In this document: piece by piece, positions 7,048-15,827 of the stretch
How the letters are laid out: each line of letters opens with the position of its first letter
Numbering within the stretch: position 1 is the first letter of the stretch
Assembly (NCBI GenBank): GCA_937890655.1
Contig: CALADT010000092.1
Location: 1 to 23,302, forward strand
Reading direction: 5' to 3'
DNA from: an uncultured Mucispirillum sp.
GTDB lineage: Bacteria; Chrysiogenota; Deferribacteres; Deferribacterales; Mucispirillaceae
Length of the DNA stretch: 23,302 nucleotides
Notes under the pieces: generated by a model
Databases searched by the model: none
Seen by the model: the letters and a program-made list of their open reading frames with translations, nothing else
What the model was told of the DNA's origin: nothing
Program-made: the position numbers and the translations under genes

Positions 7048-8736
7048 CTATACTGCCTTTAAATTAGATATTTTTATTTGCTTGTATGACCCAATACATA
7101 CAAGTGTATTTGCCACAACTAAAGCAAAAAATAAACTAAAATATATTATATAGTTATTTTTATATGATAAGTTTGTAAAAATACCTATAAGAGTAAAAAT
7201 AAACGGCACTAATGATATACTATAACCATATGCTATATATTTATTATATTTTAATAAACTTAAAGAAAGTATAGACATTAACCCATAAATATACATATAT
7301 GTATAAGAATAAGAGTAACTAGTAATACTTGTTACCAAATGTGAAAGAGATGGGAAAAGTATTACATATATTTCTAAAAAGAATATAAAACTAACAAGAA
7401 ACATAGGAAATATATCTTTATAATTTTTAAAAAGCATATAAAAGCTTAAAAACATATATAGTGCTACATATTTTCTTGAATCAAGAACTAAAATATTCAT
7501 AGTTTTAGAATATGGTTCTTGAAGTATATCACTGGAAAAAACAGGAAAAACAAATAAAAATAAAGAATATAATACCATAAAAAAAGATGATGCAAGCATT
7601 ATTATATAAATATGTTTTTCGTTAGTTTGCTCCACAATATTATCAAGCCCACCACGTAACATGGAAAAATATTTCATCTCTGCTTTATTAAACCCTTTGT
7701 TATTTGCTACACGTATAAGGTATATAAATATAAATAATAGCTCTAATAACCCATAAAATAATATGGTTATTAACTGTGTATCGTGCATAATAACTGATTT
7801 TATTGTATTACTATCTGTCCATATAAATAAGGCAGCAGCATAAAAACCTAATACTGATATGATTTTTAAAAGGTCTAAATCATAAGAAGTATAATAGAAT
7901 ATACCAACAAATAATACTGCTGTAACTACTTGATAATATTTTACAAAACTCATAATAGTTTCTGGGTGATATAAGGAATAATCAATACCATCAAAAATTA
8001 AATAAAGAGATGATGCAAACATTAACACCAAACTAATAAGCCCTAAAAGTATGGAAAAAAACCTGCCTGAAATAACAAGTGCTATACTTTGGCAAAATGC
8101 CGCTACACTTAATAATATATGAAGTGATAAGGAATAACCTAATATTAATATATGACCTGTGGAAATAACTGAAAAAATACCTGCTAAAAGCGTTAAATTA
8201 TCCACAAAAAACTCTTTTGTATACCATGTGGTATATGGGAATATTTTATAATATTTTACATGTTTTGTGCTTAAATACTCTATATTTTTAAGAGATGGCG
8301 CTACCATAAAAATTAAATACACTAATGTCGTTAATTTTAATAAAAATACTAATAAATACGTAAATGAGTATTCATAAAACTTTGTAATATAAATTATTTG
8401 GTTTTCATCAGGAAGTAAAAATACATTAATAAAATATAAAATGTAAAAAGTGATTTTAATATATGATAAGGCAATATAAAGTGGCACACTTAAAAATAAA
8501 TTCTTTACTGCATTTTCAAGCATAGCATAAAATCTATTTTGGTTTTCAATAACAGGAATGCTACTTATATAATTTTTTACACTTATTAGCCTAGATGATG
8601 TAGCACGCATGCCTATATTAACATATGCAAATAAAACCACATAAAATATAACCTGTAAATACATTTTAGATGAGGGAAAAGCAATGTATATTAAGGATAA
8701 TATGGAAGCTGTCATTAATATATTTACTATTATCAT
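7048..8736 (-). CDS. Multi-spanning membrane protein of unknown function, putative partner of the ABC ATPase
   Basis: I do not recognise this 562-residue protein. It is almost entirely hydrophobic, with about 16 predicted membrane helices (for example residues 2-20, 25-43 and 129-151, and dense hydrophobic segments to residue 553). A more polar stretch of about 25 residues before the HIYIIMLASS helix (NNKGFNKAEMKYFSMLRGG) could be a cytoplasmic loop. No OppB/OppC-like coupling motif was recognised. It is very rich in Ile, Leu, Phe and Tyr. The ATG at 8736 has no convincing Shine-Dalgarno sequence, and an in-frame stop lies eight codons upstream, so the start cannot be moved up; Met8 is an alternative. 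It precedes the ABC ATPase by 2 nt, suggesting coupled translation and a shared complex, perhaps an exporter or an uptake system of unusual design. That pairing is inference. Confidence 0.75.
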   Translation of the reverse strand: MIIVNILMTASILSLIYIAFPSSKMYLQVIFYVVLFAYVNIGMRATSSRLISVKNYISSIPVIENQNRFYAMLENAVKNLFLSVPLYIALSYIKITFYILYFINVFLLPDENQIIYITKFYEYSFTYLLVFLLKLTTLVYLIFMVAPSLKNIEYLSTKHVKYYKIFPYTTWYTKEFFVDNLTLLAGIFSVISTGHILILGYSLSLHILLSVAAFCQSIALVISGRFFSILLGLISLVLMFASSLYLIFDGIDYSLYHPETIMSFVKYYQVVTAVLFVGIFYYTSYDLDLLKIISVLGFYAAALFIWTDSNTIKSVIMHDTQLITILFYGLLELLFIFIYLIRVANNKGFNKAEMKYFSMLRGGLDNIVEQTNEKHIYIIMLASSFFMVLYSLFLFVFPVFSSDILQEPYSKTMNILVLDSRKYVALYMFLSFYMLFKNYKDIFPMFLVSFIFFLEIYVILFPSLSHLVTSITSYSYSYTYMYIYGLMSILSLSLLKYNKYIAYGYSISLVPFIFTLIGIFTNLSYKNNYIIYFSLFFALVVANTLVCIGSYKQIKISNLKAV

Positions 8737-8889
8737 AAATAATATATGAATTTAGTAAACTGTTTTTAAAAAAATCTCTCTGCGTATAACTTTGAGAATA
8801 TAAACTACCCACATTTTTATCCAACAAAAAACTCCACTAAAATTTGCTCAAGCATTATACATAAATTTATATAAAACTGCAATATTTTC

Positions 8890-8917
8890 TTGCAAAAAAG
8901 CTGGTTTAATATATAGT
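8890..8917 (+). promoter_or_regulatory. Probable metH promoter
   Basis: TTGCAA (8890-8895) and TATAGT (8912-8917) are spaced 16 nt apart, placing a transcription start near 8924 and leaving a leader of about 27 nt. A second candidate further upstream is TTGCTC followed after 17 nt by TTATAT (about 8848-8876). The rest of the 214-nt divergent gap (8737-8950) shows no recognisable riboswitch or gene. The short leader argues against riboswitch control of metH from this promoter. Confidence 0.5.
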
Positions 8918-8950
8918 ATCAATAATTATGATTTTTAAAAGAGGTAAAAA

Positions 8951-11900
8951 GTGACATTACAAGAGTTTGCAAAAAACAATATAGTTATTTTTGATGGTGC
9001 TATGGGCACATCTATCCAGAAAGTAGATATATCCGATAGTATATGGCAGGGTAAAAACGGTTGTAACGAGTTTTTATCTATTGCTTATCCTGATTTAATA
9101 TATAATATCCATAAAGGCTATTTTGACGCAGGAGCTAATGTGGCTGTTACAAATACATTTGGTGCTATATCATCTGTATTAGCAGAATACGGTTTAGAAG
9201 ATAAAGTTGTGGAAATAAACCAAGCAGCTGTAAAACTTGCAAGAAAAGCATCAGCAGGAAAACCAAATACTTTTGTTTCGCTTTCTATGGGGCCTGGCAC
9301 AAAACTAGCAAGCCTTGGGCATACCACTTATGAATCACTTTATAACCAATATTTACAACAGGCAGAATGTGTAGATGTAGATTTATACAATGTAGAAACA
9401 GCACAAGATATACTACAATTAAAAGCAGCAGTAAACGCATGCAGACAGGCAAATAAAATAAAAGGAGTAAATACTCCTATACTTGTTTCTTTTACTGTGG
9501 AAAATAATTACACATTATTAACAGGTTCTGATATCTCTGCTGTGGCTGCTGTTATGGGTGGATTACCTATATTTGCTTTAGGGCTAAATTGTGCTATGGG
9601 GCCTGATATGATGGAGCCGGCTATTGCTAACCTTTCTAAAATATGGAACGGTAATATTTATATATCCCCTAATGCTGGAATGCCTGAAACAGTTGACGGC
9701 AAAACAGTTTACCCAATGGATGACAAAAAATTTACTAATATTATGGAAAATTTACTTAATAAATACCCTATTTCTATGGCTGGTGGCTGTTGTGGGACAG
9801 ATACAAGCCATATAACTATGCTTTATAATATGGCACATAATAAAAAAGTGCCTGAAAGAACTAAAATTGCATATAATGGTGAGGCTTCAAGCCTTTTTAC
9901 TGCTGTATCTTTAATACAAGACCCAAAACCTGCCATGATAGGAGAACGTGCTAATGCAACAGGCTCTAAAGCCTTTAGAGAGTTACTTTTAGCTGATAAT
10001 ATAGACGGAATGACTGCCTTATGTCAAAGCCAAGAAGATACAGCCCATTTTATAGATTTATCTTTAGCTTATGCTGGTAGAAGTGAAATTGAGGATTATA
10101 AAAAAATTGTCCCTATTCTTAACTCTAGCCTACAACGGCCTATTGTTTTTGATTCTACTGACCCTGAAACTATAAAAGCTAGTTTAGAGCGTTATTCTGG
10201 TAAACCTATTATTAACTCCATTAATTTTGAGGACGGTGGCAAAAAACTCCATAAAATGCTTGCTATTGTAAAAGAACACCCTGCATGTATGGTTGCTTTA
10301 ACTATTGATGAAGAAGGCATGGCACAAACTGCAGAAAAAAAATATGAAATAGCAAAAAGGCTTTATAAAGTATGGGTGGAAGAATATAGCCTGCCTGCAG
10401 AAGATTTGATTATTGATACACTTACTTTTTCCATAGGTTCAGGAGATGAAACTTTAAAAAATGCTGCTATTGAAACATTAAAAGCTATAAAACTTATAAA
10501 AGAAAACTTAAAAGGAGTAAAAACTACATTAGGGTTAAGTAATGTATCCTTTGGGCTTGCTCCTGCTTCAAGGCCTATACTAAACTCTGTATTTTTAGAT
10601 GAATGTGTAAAAGCAGGGCTTGATACGGCTATTGTCCATGCTTCTAAATTAACACCAGTTGCAAACTTATCAAATGATGATGTGGAACACTGCCTTAACT
10701 TAATATATAACAAAAATAATGACGCACTTTCAAAATTTATGGAACATTTTGCAAATGCAAAACTAGAAGATAATACCATTGATGTGGAACTTCCCCCTAT
10801 TGAAAAACTACCACTTAAAATTATAAAAGGGGATAAAACAGAGCTTGATACCATAATTTTAGAACTATTAAAAACTAATAAAGCAGAAGATATTATAAAC
10901 AATATACTTTTTCCTGCTATGCAACATGTGGGCGATTTATTTGGTGAAGGAAAAATGCTTTTACCATTTGTTTTAAAATCTGCCGAAACAATGAAATCAG
11001 CTGTTAGTATATTAGAACCACACTTAACAAAAGAAGACGGTGCTTCAAAAGGCAATGTGGTTATTGCAACAGTTGCAGGAGATGTGCATGATATTGGCAA
11101 AAATTTAGTTGATATTATTATGAGTAATAATGGATTTAATGTATATAATCTTGGTATTAAAGTGCCAGTTAATGATATGATACAAAAAGCAAAAGAAGTA
11201 AACGCTGCTGCCATTGGTATGAGTGGGTTACTTGTAAAATCTACCCTTATTATGAAAGATAATTTAGAAGAAATTGTAAAAGAGTTGCCAAATGTAAAAA
11301 TTATGCTTGGTGGTGCTGCTTTAACAAATAAATTTGTTAATGAAAGCTGTGCCCCTATTATGCCTGAAAAAATCTTTTACTGTAAAGACGCTTTTGATAA
11401 TATTGCTGTTATGGACGGCTCTAAAAAAGCAGCAGCACCTATTAGTAAACAAATGGTTATAGAGCATATAGATGAATTTGATGAAAATAAAGAAAACCGT
11501 GCAGAAATATATAAACTTAAAGAAAACGAAATCCCAGCTGTAAATTCATTTGATACAAAAGTATTAAATGTAGATATAAAAGAAATAGCTAAATATTTAA
11601 ATAAACCATTTTTATTTTCAAATATTTGGGGCTATAAGAAGAAAGATTTAAGTTGTGAAGATTATGATATGCTTTTAAACGACACAGCAATACCAGAGCT
11701 TAACAGCCTTATGAAAGATATTATTAATAAAAAAGCAGCAGAACCAAAAGTAATATATGGGTTCTTTAAATGCAGAAAAGACCATAATTCTGTGTTTATA
11801 TATTCAAAAGATAATGCTTTAATACATACTTTTACTTTTCCAGATAGTAAAGCTACACCAAAATATTCTTTAGCAGACTATATTTCATCAAGTGATGAAT

Positions 11901-12301
11901 TTTATGATATTATGCCTATGCAAATTGTAACACTTGGGGAGAGGCCTGCTGAATACTGTGCTGAACTATTTAAAGCAAACGATTATAAAAACTACTTTAT
12001 GGCTCACGGGCTTTTTACAGAGCTTACTGAAAGTTTAGCAGAATATACCCATAAACTTATTAGAAATGAATTAAAAATTGCAGATAAAAATGAAACTGTG
12101 GAAGATACTATTGCAGGAAGATATAGGTCAAAACGTTTTAGTTTTGGTTACCCACTTTGCCCTGATACTGAAAATAATAATATTATAGCAAATATGCTTC
12201 AAAGTGAAAGAATAGGTGTTACTTTAAGCCAAAGTCATCAAATGCATCCAGAATATTCCACTTCTGCATTTATTATTCATCACCCTAATATTAAATATTA
12301 A
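8951..12301 (+). CDS. metH: Cobalamin-dependent methionine synthase
   Basis: MetH transfers the methyl group of 5-methyltetrahydrofolate to homocysteine through methylcobalamin, giving methionine and tetrahydrofolate. All modules are visible in 1116 residues, close to E. coli MetH. The homocysteine domain starts FDGAMGTSIQ (14-23) and has the zinc cysteines Cys214 (GLNC) and Cys280-Cys281 (GGCCG). The folate domain follows (about 325-600, IGERANATGSKAF, GLSNVSFGL). The B12 cap domain (about 625-695) and the B12-binding domain come next, with GDVHDIG (710-716); His713 is the predicted lower cobalt ligand. The C-terminal AdoMet reactivation domain (about 860-1116) includes RSKRFSFGYPLCPD (1059-1072). 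The start is GTG at 8951, supported by GAGG 6 nt upstream and an in-frame TAA just before. Being able to reactivate itself, it should need only an electron donor not seen here. Confidence 0.97.
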   Translation: MTLQEFAKNNIVIFDGAMGTSIQKVDISDSIWQGKNGCNEFLSIAYPDLIYNIHKGYFDAGANVAVTNTFGAISSVLAEYGLEDKVVEINQAAVKLARKASAGKPNTFVSLSMGPGTKLASLGHTTYESLYNQYLQQAECVDVDLYNVETAQDILQLKAAVNACRQANKIKGVNTPILVSFTVENNYTLLTGSDISAVAAVMGGLPIFALGLNCAMGPDMMEPAIANLSKIWNGNIYISPNAGMPETVDGKTVYPMDDKKFTNIMENLLNKYPISMAGGCCGTDTSHITMLYNMAHNKKVPERTKIAYNGEASSLFTAVSLIQDPKPAMIGERANATGSKAFRELLLADNIDGMTALCQSQEDTAHFIDLSLAYAGRSEIEDYKKIVPILNSSLQRPIVFDSTDPETIKASLERYSGKPIINSINFEDGGKKLHKMLAIVKEHPACMVALTIDEEGMAQTAEKKYEIAKRLYKVWVEEYSLPAEDLIIDTLTFSIGSGDETLKNAAIETLKAIKLIKENLKGVKTTLGLSNVSFGLAPASRPILNSVFLDECVKAGLDTAIVHASKLTPVANLSNDDVEHCLNLIYNKNNDALSKFMEHFANAKLEDNTIDVELPPIEKLPLKIIKGDKTELDTIILELLKTNKAEDIINNILFPAMQHVGDLFGEGKMLLPFVLKSAETMKSAVSILEPHLTKEDGASKGNVVIATVAGDVHDIGKNLVDIIMSNNGFNVYNLGIKVPVNDMIQKAKEVNAAAIGMSGLLVKSTLIMKDNLEEIVKELPNVKIMLGGAALTNKFVNESCAPIMPEKIFYCKDAFDNIAVMDGSKKAAAPISKQMVIEHIDEFDENKENRAEIYKLKENEIPAVNSFDTKVLNVDIKEIAKYLNKPFLFSNIWGYKKKDLSCEDYDMLLNDTAIPELNSLMKDIINKKAAEPKVIYGFFKCRKDHNSVFIYSKDNALIHTFTFPDSKATPKYSLADYISSSDEFYDIMPMQIVTLGERPAEYCAELFKANDYKNYFMAHGLFTELTESLAEYTHKLIRNELKIADKNETVEDTIAGRYRSKRFSFGYPLCPDTENNNIIANMLQSERIGVTLSQSHQMHPEYSTSAFIIHHPNIKY

Positions 12302-12308
12302 AATATCG

Positions 12309-12341
12309 CCCCCTTTTTTATAAAAACTATTTAAAAGGGGG
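12309..12341 (+). terminator. Probable metH terminator
   Basis: CCCCCTTTT (12309-12317) pairs with AAAAGGGGG (12333-12341) in a 9-bp stem with a 15-nt loop, starting 8 nt after the metH stop. The tail (TATTTCCTATG) is only modestly T-rich, so efficiency is uncertain. Confidence 0.6.
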
Positions 12342-12359
12342 TATTTCCTATGACTTATG

Positions 12360-12416
12360 GGACATATTACACTTTTATGGACTATTTTGTGTAATTAGGA
12401 CATAGTATTATAATCA
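12360..12416 (+). repeat. Three GGAC direct repeats with exact 19-nt period
   Basis: GGAC occurs at 12360, 12379 and 12398, each followed by an AT-rich stretch (GGACATA, GGACTAT, GGACATA) and preceded by TTAT or ATTA. Within the same stretch, ATTACAC (about 12366-12372) and GTGTAAT (about 12389-12395) form a 7-bp inverted repeat. The array overlaps the -35 region of the fibre-cassette promoter, so it could be a regulator-binding site. This is a pattern seen in the sequence; the function is inference. Confidence 0.4.
12387..12414 (+). promoter_or_regulatory. Probable promoter of the tail-fibre-like cassette
   Basis: A perfect -10 TATAAT (12409-12414) lies 16 nt after TTGTGT (12387-12392), a moderate -35. 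Transcription would start near 12421, leaving about 38 nt of leader before the first gene at 12459, which has a GAGGA ribosome site. Confidence 0.55.
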
Positions 12417-12458
12417 AATGATATTATCCTACATATATAATAAATATGTGAGGAAAAT

Positions 12459-13181
12459 ATGAAAATATACTCTTGGGACAGCCAAAAAATTTCAATTAAT
12501 CATAATGGTAAAATAAAAACTATTGCACCATTTTTTCTTATAAGTAATGAATTAAGCTATCTTTTTAATAACGATAATTTCACAGCTTTAGATAATATTT
12601 TTAATGTAGAAGAAATGAAAAATATTTCAAAAAATATAGAAAATATTATAAAAGATATTCAAGATATAATAAGTGATAAAACAAACCAAATTATAGACTA
12701 TAACACTAATATTACAAAAATGTATAATATTATATCAAACCTTAATGAAAAAATAGAACAACAAGAAAATATTATAAAAGAATATGAAAAGATTATACTA
12801 GATTATAAAAATAAGTATGAAGAAGTTGAAGTAGCCCATAAAAACATAATGGAAGAACTAAGTTTATTACAACAAAATACTCAAAATGTATTAAAAAAAT
12901 CAGAAGAATCCATAAAACATACTGCTGTAAAAATTGAAGATATTAACCAGCAAGCAGAAAACAAAATAACAACAGCTTATGTTAAACTAAAACTTTCTAT
13001 GGATAATATATATAATAAATATAAAAAAGAATTAAATGAATATGTGGAAAAAAGCAAACATTATGCTGAAACAAGTAAACAGTGGGCAGCAGCTCCATTA
13101 AACAGCCCATTGGAAAACGGACTTTATTCTTCCCGCCACTATGCTCTACTTTTACAAAATAAGGAGAATCAAAATGGATAA
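12459..13181 (+). CDS. Coiled-coil protein with tail-fibre-like C-terminal motif
   Basis: The 240-residue product has a short globular-looking start (residues 1-45) and then a long helical, charge-rich and Asn/Lys/Glu/Ile-rich region (about 50-205) with heptad-like spacing, likely a coiled coil. It ends in HYAETSKQWAAAP...ENGLYSSRHYALLLQ, which resembles the Ala/Ser-rich 'SA..WA....PVEDGLYSARYYA' element found near the N-terminal part of many phage tail fibres. No signal peptide or membrane segment is visible. It is the first gene of a three-gene unit and its stop overlaps the next start by 8 nt, implying coupled synthesis. It may be a fibre stalk or the connector that attaches the large fibre protein to a baseplate; that role is inferred from context and motif only. 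Confidence 0.7.
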   Translation: MKIYSWDSQKISINHNGKIKTIAPFFLISNELSYLFNNDNFTALDNIFNVEEMKNISKNIENIIKDIQDIISDKTNQIIDYNTNITKMYNIISNLNEKIEQQENIIKEYEKIILDYKNKYEEVEVAHKNIMEELSLLQQNTQNVLKKSEESIKHTAVKIEDINQQAENKITTAYVKLKLSMDNIYNKYKKELNEYVEKSKHYAETSKQWAAAPLNSPLENGLYSSRHYALLLQNKENQNG

Positions 13182-15816
13182 TACTTCCCCTATTTATATA
13201 AATAGTAAAAATAATAGTGCAGAAGAAAGAACAGCACCTATATATGTGCAAGAAAAAGGAAAACTTTCTTTAAACGATATTTTACATGAAAAACCATCTG
13301 ATTTTTCTGATGAAATTGATATTTCATGGTTAAATAATGCTTTAAACCAAAAGGCAGCAGAGTTAAAGTATGCCCCATGGGACGCAATAGCTGTTCCTGA
13401 AGGATTATGGACTACTTCTGCATATGGTAATAACCATATAATAGCTTGTGCAATAGACGGCAATATTATAATAAGTAATGATTATAGTAAAACATATAGT
13501 AAACAAAAAATAGGTGATAGTATAAACGCTATTGCTTATGGAGATAATGCTTTTATAGCCTGTGGTAATAATGGAAGCATATTTATTACCCATAATAATG
13601 GTTCATCTTGGGAAAATATTACTTATGAAAACTATAATTTTACTTCCATATGTTACAATAACAATATGTTTTTATTAGGCACAGACTGTGGTAAAATTTT
13701 TATAACTTATGATAAATGCAAAAGTTTTAATAAGTCTTTTGATTATGAAAATATGATGATTTCAAAAATAATATATGAAAATAATATTATTATGGCTTTA
13801 GGGTTAATGGGGGATACAAACTGTATTTATTCCATTGATAACGGTAAAACATACCATAAATTAAGTATGCCAGCAAGTAAATGGTGTGGCTTAACCTATG
13901 GGAAAAACCATTTTTTTGCATGTGCTTATGAGGGCGATATAAAACTTATGAAATGCAGTGCAAAAAGTTTACTAGAAAATAATGCTGTATGGTATGAAAT
14001 ACCACTTCCTAAAAACGCAGAATGGAAAGATATTGCCTATGGTAAAGATGTTTTTGTGCTTGTTTCATTAAATGGAGATACTATGGCAAGCTATGACGGA
14101 ACAAAATGGCTTGAAACAAAAAACCCACAAGGGGCATGGAATAATATTTTAAGAACAGATTATTTTTTTATGGCTTTTTCCATTAATAAAGCAGAAAATA
14201 ACTTAAACGCTATTTTATCTTCAAATGGTGGCCTTGCAGGGATTATGTTTGCTTCCATTAATGAAGTTATAAATAATGAAGTAGTGGATAAAGCTATTAA
14301 CCCTAGCACATTAATAGATTATTTAAAATATAGAACAGGTAAAGAAGAAAATAAATACCCAGTTTATAGTAAAGATTTAGTTATAGAATGCACTTCCACT
14401 GATACAATGCAAATAAAAGTAACAAATATTATGCAGGAAAGTAATATAACTGATTTTAATAATATAAAAACAAGTGGTATTTATATAATTGAAAAAAAAT
14501 TAGAAAACGCTCCTTGTGAATATAATAAACTATATATGCTTGTGCAAAAAGATAACTCTTATATTTACCAGTTTGTAAGTTATGATTATAACATTCTTTC
14601 AGGCTATATTAGAAAATATAGTGATAAGTGGCTTCTTTGGGAAGAAAAATATATAACTGAAAAAAATATAGTCATTTCCAGTAGTAGCACATTTTCTGCA
14701 AGTAATACTTTTATTATGAATGAAAATAATAAACTTACAAATATCACAAAAGATAACCTTTTTCAAAATATTACTTCCCTGTTACTTAAAAATGGTAAAA
14801 TTTATTTATGGGATAATAGTAGTGATTATGAAAAATCAGCTATTATTATGGGAAGTGATAATGCTATATATATAGCTATAAAAAATAACGGCATAAGTTC
14901 AGAAATACATGACCCTGTTACAAGTAACAATTATTGGTTAAAAATAATTAATAATGACGGCAAAATTAATGCAGATAATTTAAACATAACCTTAGGAAAT
15001 TTTGCTGTTTTAAATAATATTAATATAAACCATGAAAATATTACAGGTATTTTATCACAAGAAAAAGGTGGCACCGGTTCAAGTAACGGGTTATTTTATA
15101 AAAATAGTATTTCTATTGATGAATTTTTTAACCATTTTAATATAACCCCACCTATTACTATTAACGAATTAGTTACAAAACTTATAGAATCTGATTATAA
15201 AGACTATGTTGTTCTTCAAGGGGTTACAAAAGACCATATTTCTAATATGCCTTGTGATTATAGCAGGTTATTATTTAATTTCTTTTCATCTAATCAAGCT
15301 ACTATTTATGCTTATGCTAACAGTAGTTTATTATCTTTTGCATGCTTTATAGCAAATGGTGTATGCTCTAACTGGTTTCAATTAAGAGAAGAAAATGGCA
15401 GTATTCCTTATAGTATGTTTTCATTACCTTCAGGGTTTATATACGTGCAGTTTCGTAACCAGCTACCACCTGATGAAATTTTTAAAACAAACGATAAATG
15501 GCAGGATATTTCTTCTGAATTTTCAGGCCAATTTTTTAGAGCAGCAGGTGGTAATGCACTTTCTTTTGGTAATATCCAAAATGAAGGGCTGCCTAATATA
15601 GTTGGAGAAAGTGATGGTGTAGAAACATCTAAAATACATGGAAATACAGGCTGTTTTGAAGTTACAGCTATTGGTGGTGGCAAAATAAATACTGCTAATT
15701 TAGGTGGAATAAATTATAGAATAACATTTAATGCAGGCAGATCAAATAGTATTTATGGTAGGAACGCACATGTTACTCCATATAATTCTACAATAAGAAT
15801 ATGGAAAAAATTATAA
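13174..15816 (+). CDS. Tail-fibre-like protein with beta-propeller, knob-like domains and collar-like tip
   Basis: This 880-residue protein resembles a phage or tailocin receptor-binding fibre. Residues about 65-350 contain at least five Asp-box-like repeats (IIISNDYSKTY, IFITHNNGSSW, IFITYDKCKSF, IYSIDNGKTY, MASYDGTKW), indicating a BNR/Ycf48-like propeller. Residues about 426-492 (NNIKTSGIYII...NAPCEY...W.LWEEKY) match the pattern of pyocin-knob domains, and a second weaker copy lies at about 676-739. The QEKGGTGSSNGL segment is the GGTG motif common in fibres. The C-terminal 130 residues (FIYVQFRNQLPPDEIF, FRAAGGNALSF, GRSNSIYGRNAHVTPYNSTI) resemble phage collar-like fibre tips. I chose the ATG at 13174 over an upstream in-frame ATG at 13141 because AAGGAG sits 8 nt before it and the added residues would lie deep inside the preceding gene. 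No secretion signal is present. Its binding target is unknown. Confidence 0.8.
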   Translation: MDNTSPIYINSKNNSAEERTAPIYVQEKGKLSLNDILHEKPSDFSDEIDISWLNNALNQKAAELKYAPWDAIAVPEGLWTTSAYGNNHIIACAIDGNIIISNDYSKTYSKQKIGDSINAIAYGDNAFIACGNNGSIFITHNNGSSWENITYENYNFTSICYNNNMFLLGTDCGKIFITYDKCKSFNKSFDYENMMISKIIYENNIIMALGLMGDTNCIYSIDNGKTYHKLSMPASKWCGLTYGKNHFFACAYEGDIKLMKCSAKSLLENNAVWYEIPLPKNAEWKDIAYGKDVFVLVSLNGDTMASYDGTKWLETKNPQGAWNNILRTDYFFMAFSINKAENNLNAILSSNGGLAGIMFASINEVINNEVVDKAINPSTLIDYLKYRTGKEENKYPVYSKDLVIECTSTDTMQIKVTNIMQESNITDFNNIKTSGIYIIEKKLENAPCEYNKLYMLVQKDNSYIYQFVSYDYNILSGYIRKYSDKWLLWEEKYITEKNIVISSSSTFSASNTFIMNENNKLTNITKDNLFQNITSLLLKNGKIYLWDNSSDYEKSAIIMGSDNAIYIAIKNNGISSEIHDPVTSNNYWLKIINNDGKINADNLNITLGNFAVLNNININHENITGILSQEKGGTGSSNGLFYKNSISIDEFFNHFNITPPITINELVTKLIESDYKDYVVLQGVTKDHISNMPCDYSRLLFNFFSSNQATIYAYANSSLLSFACFIANGVCSNWFQLREENGSIPYSMFSLPSGFIYVQFRNQLPPDEIFKTNDKWQDISSEFSGQFFRAAGGNALSFGNIQNEGLPNIVGESDGVETSKIHGNTGCFEVTAIGGGKINTANLGGINYRITFNAGRSNSIYGRNAHVTPYNSTIRIWKKL

Positions 15817-15827
15817 AAGGTGTATAA

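Noticed and set aside
8737..8950. SAM or cobalamin riboswitch upstream of metH
   Set aside because: No B12 box or S-box elements are visible and the likely leader is only about 27 nt.
10363..11214. Long antisense open frame (283 codons) opposite metH
   Set aside because: It lies wholly within metH, has Ser/Phe/Ile-rich composition expected of a shadow frame, and shows no known motif or ribosome site.
13141..13173. Upstream in-frame start for the large fibre gene
   Set aside because: It would overlap the preceding gene by 41 nt and lacks a ribosome site, whereas the ATG at 13174 has AAGGAG at proper spacing.
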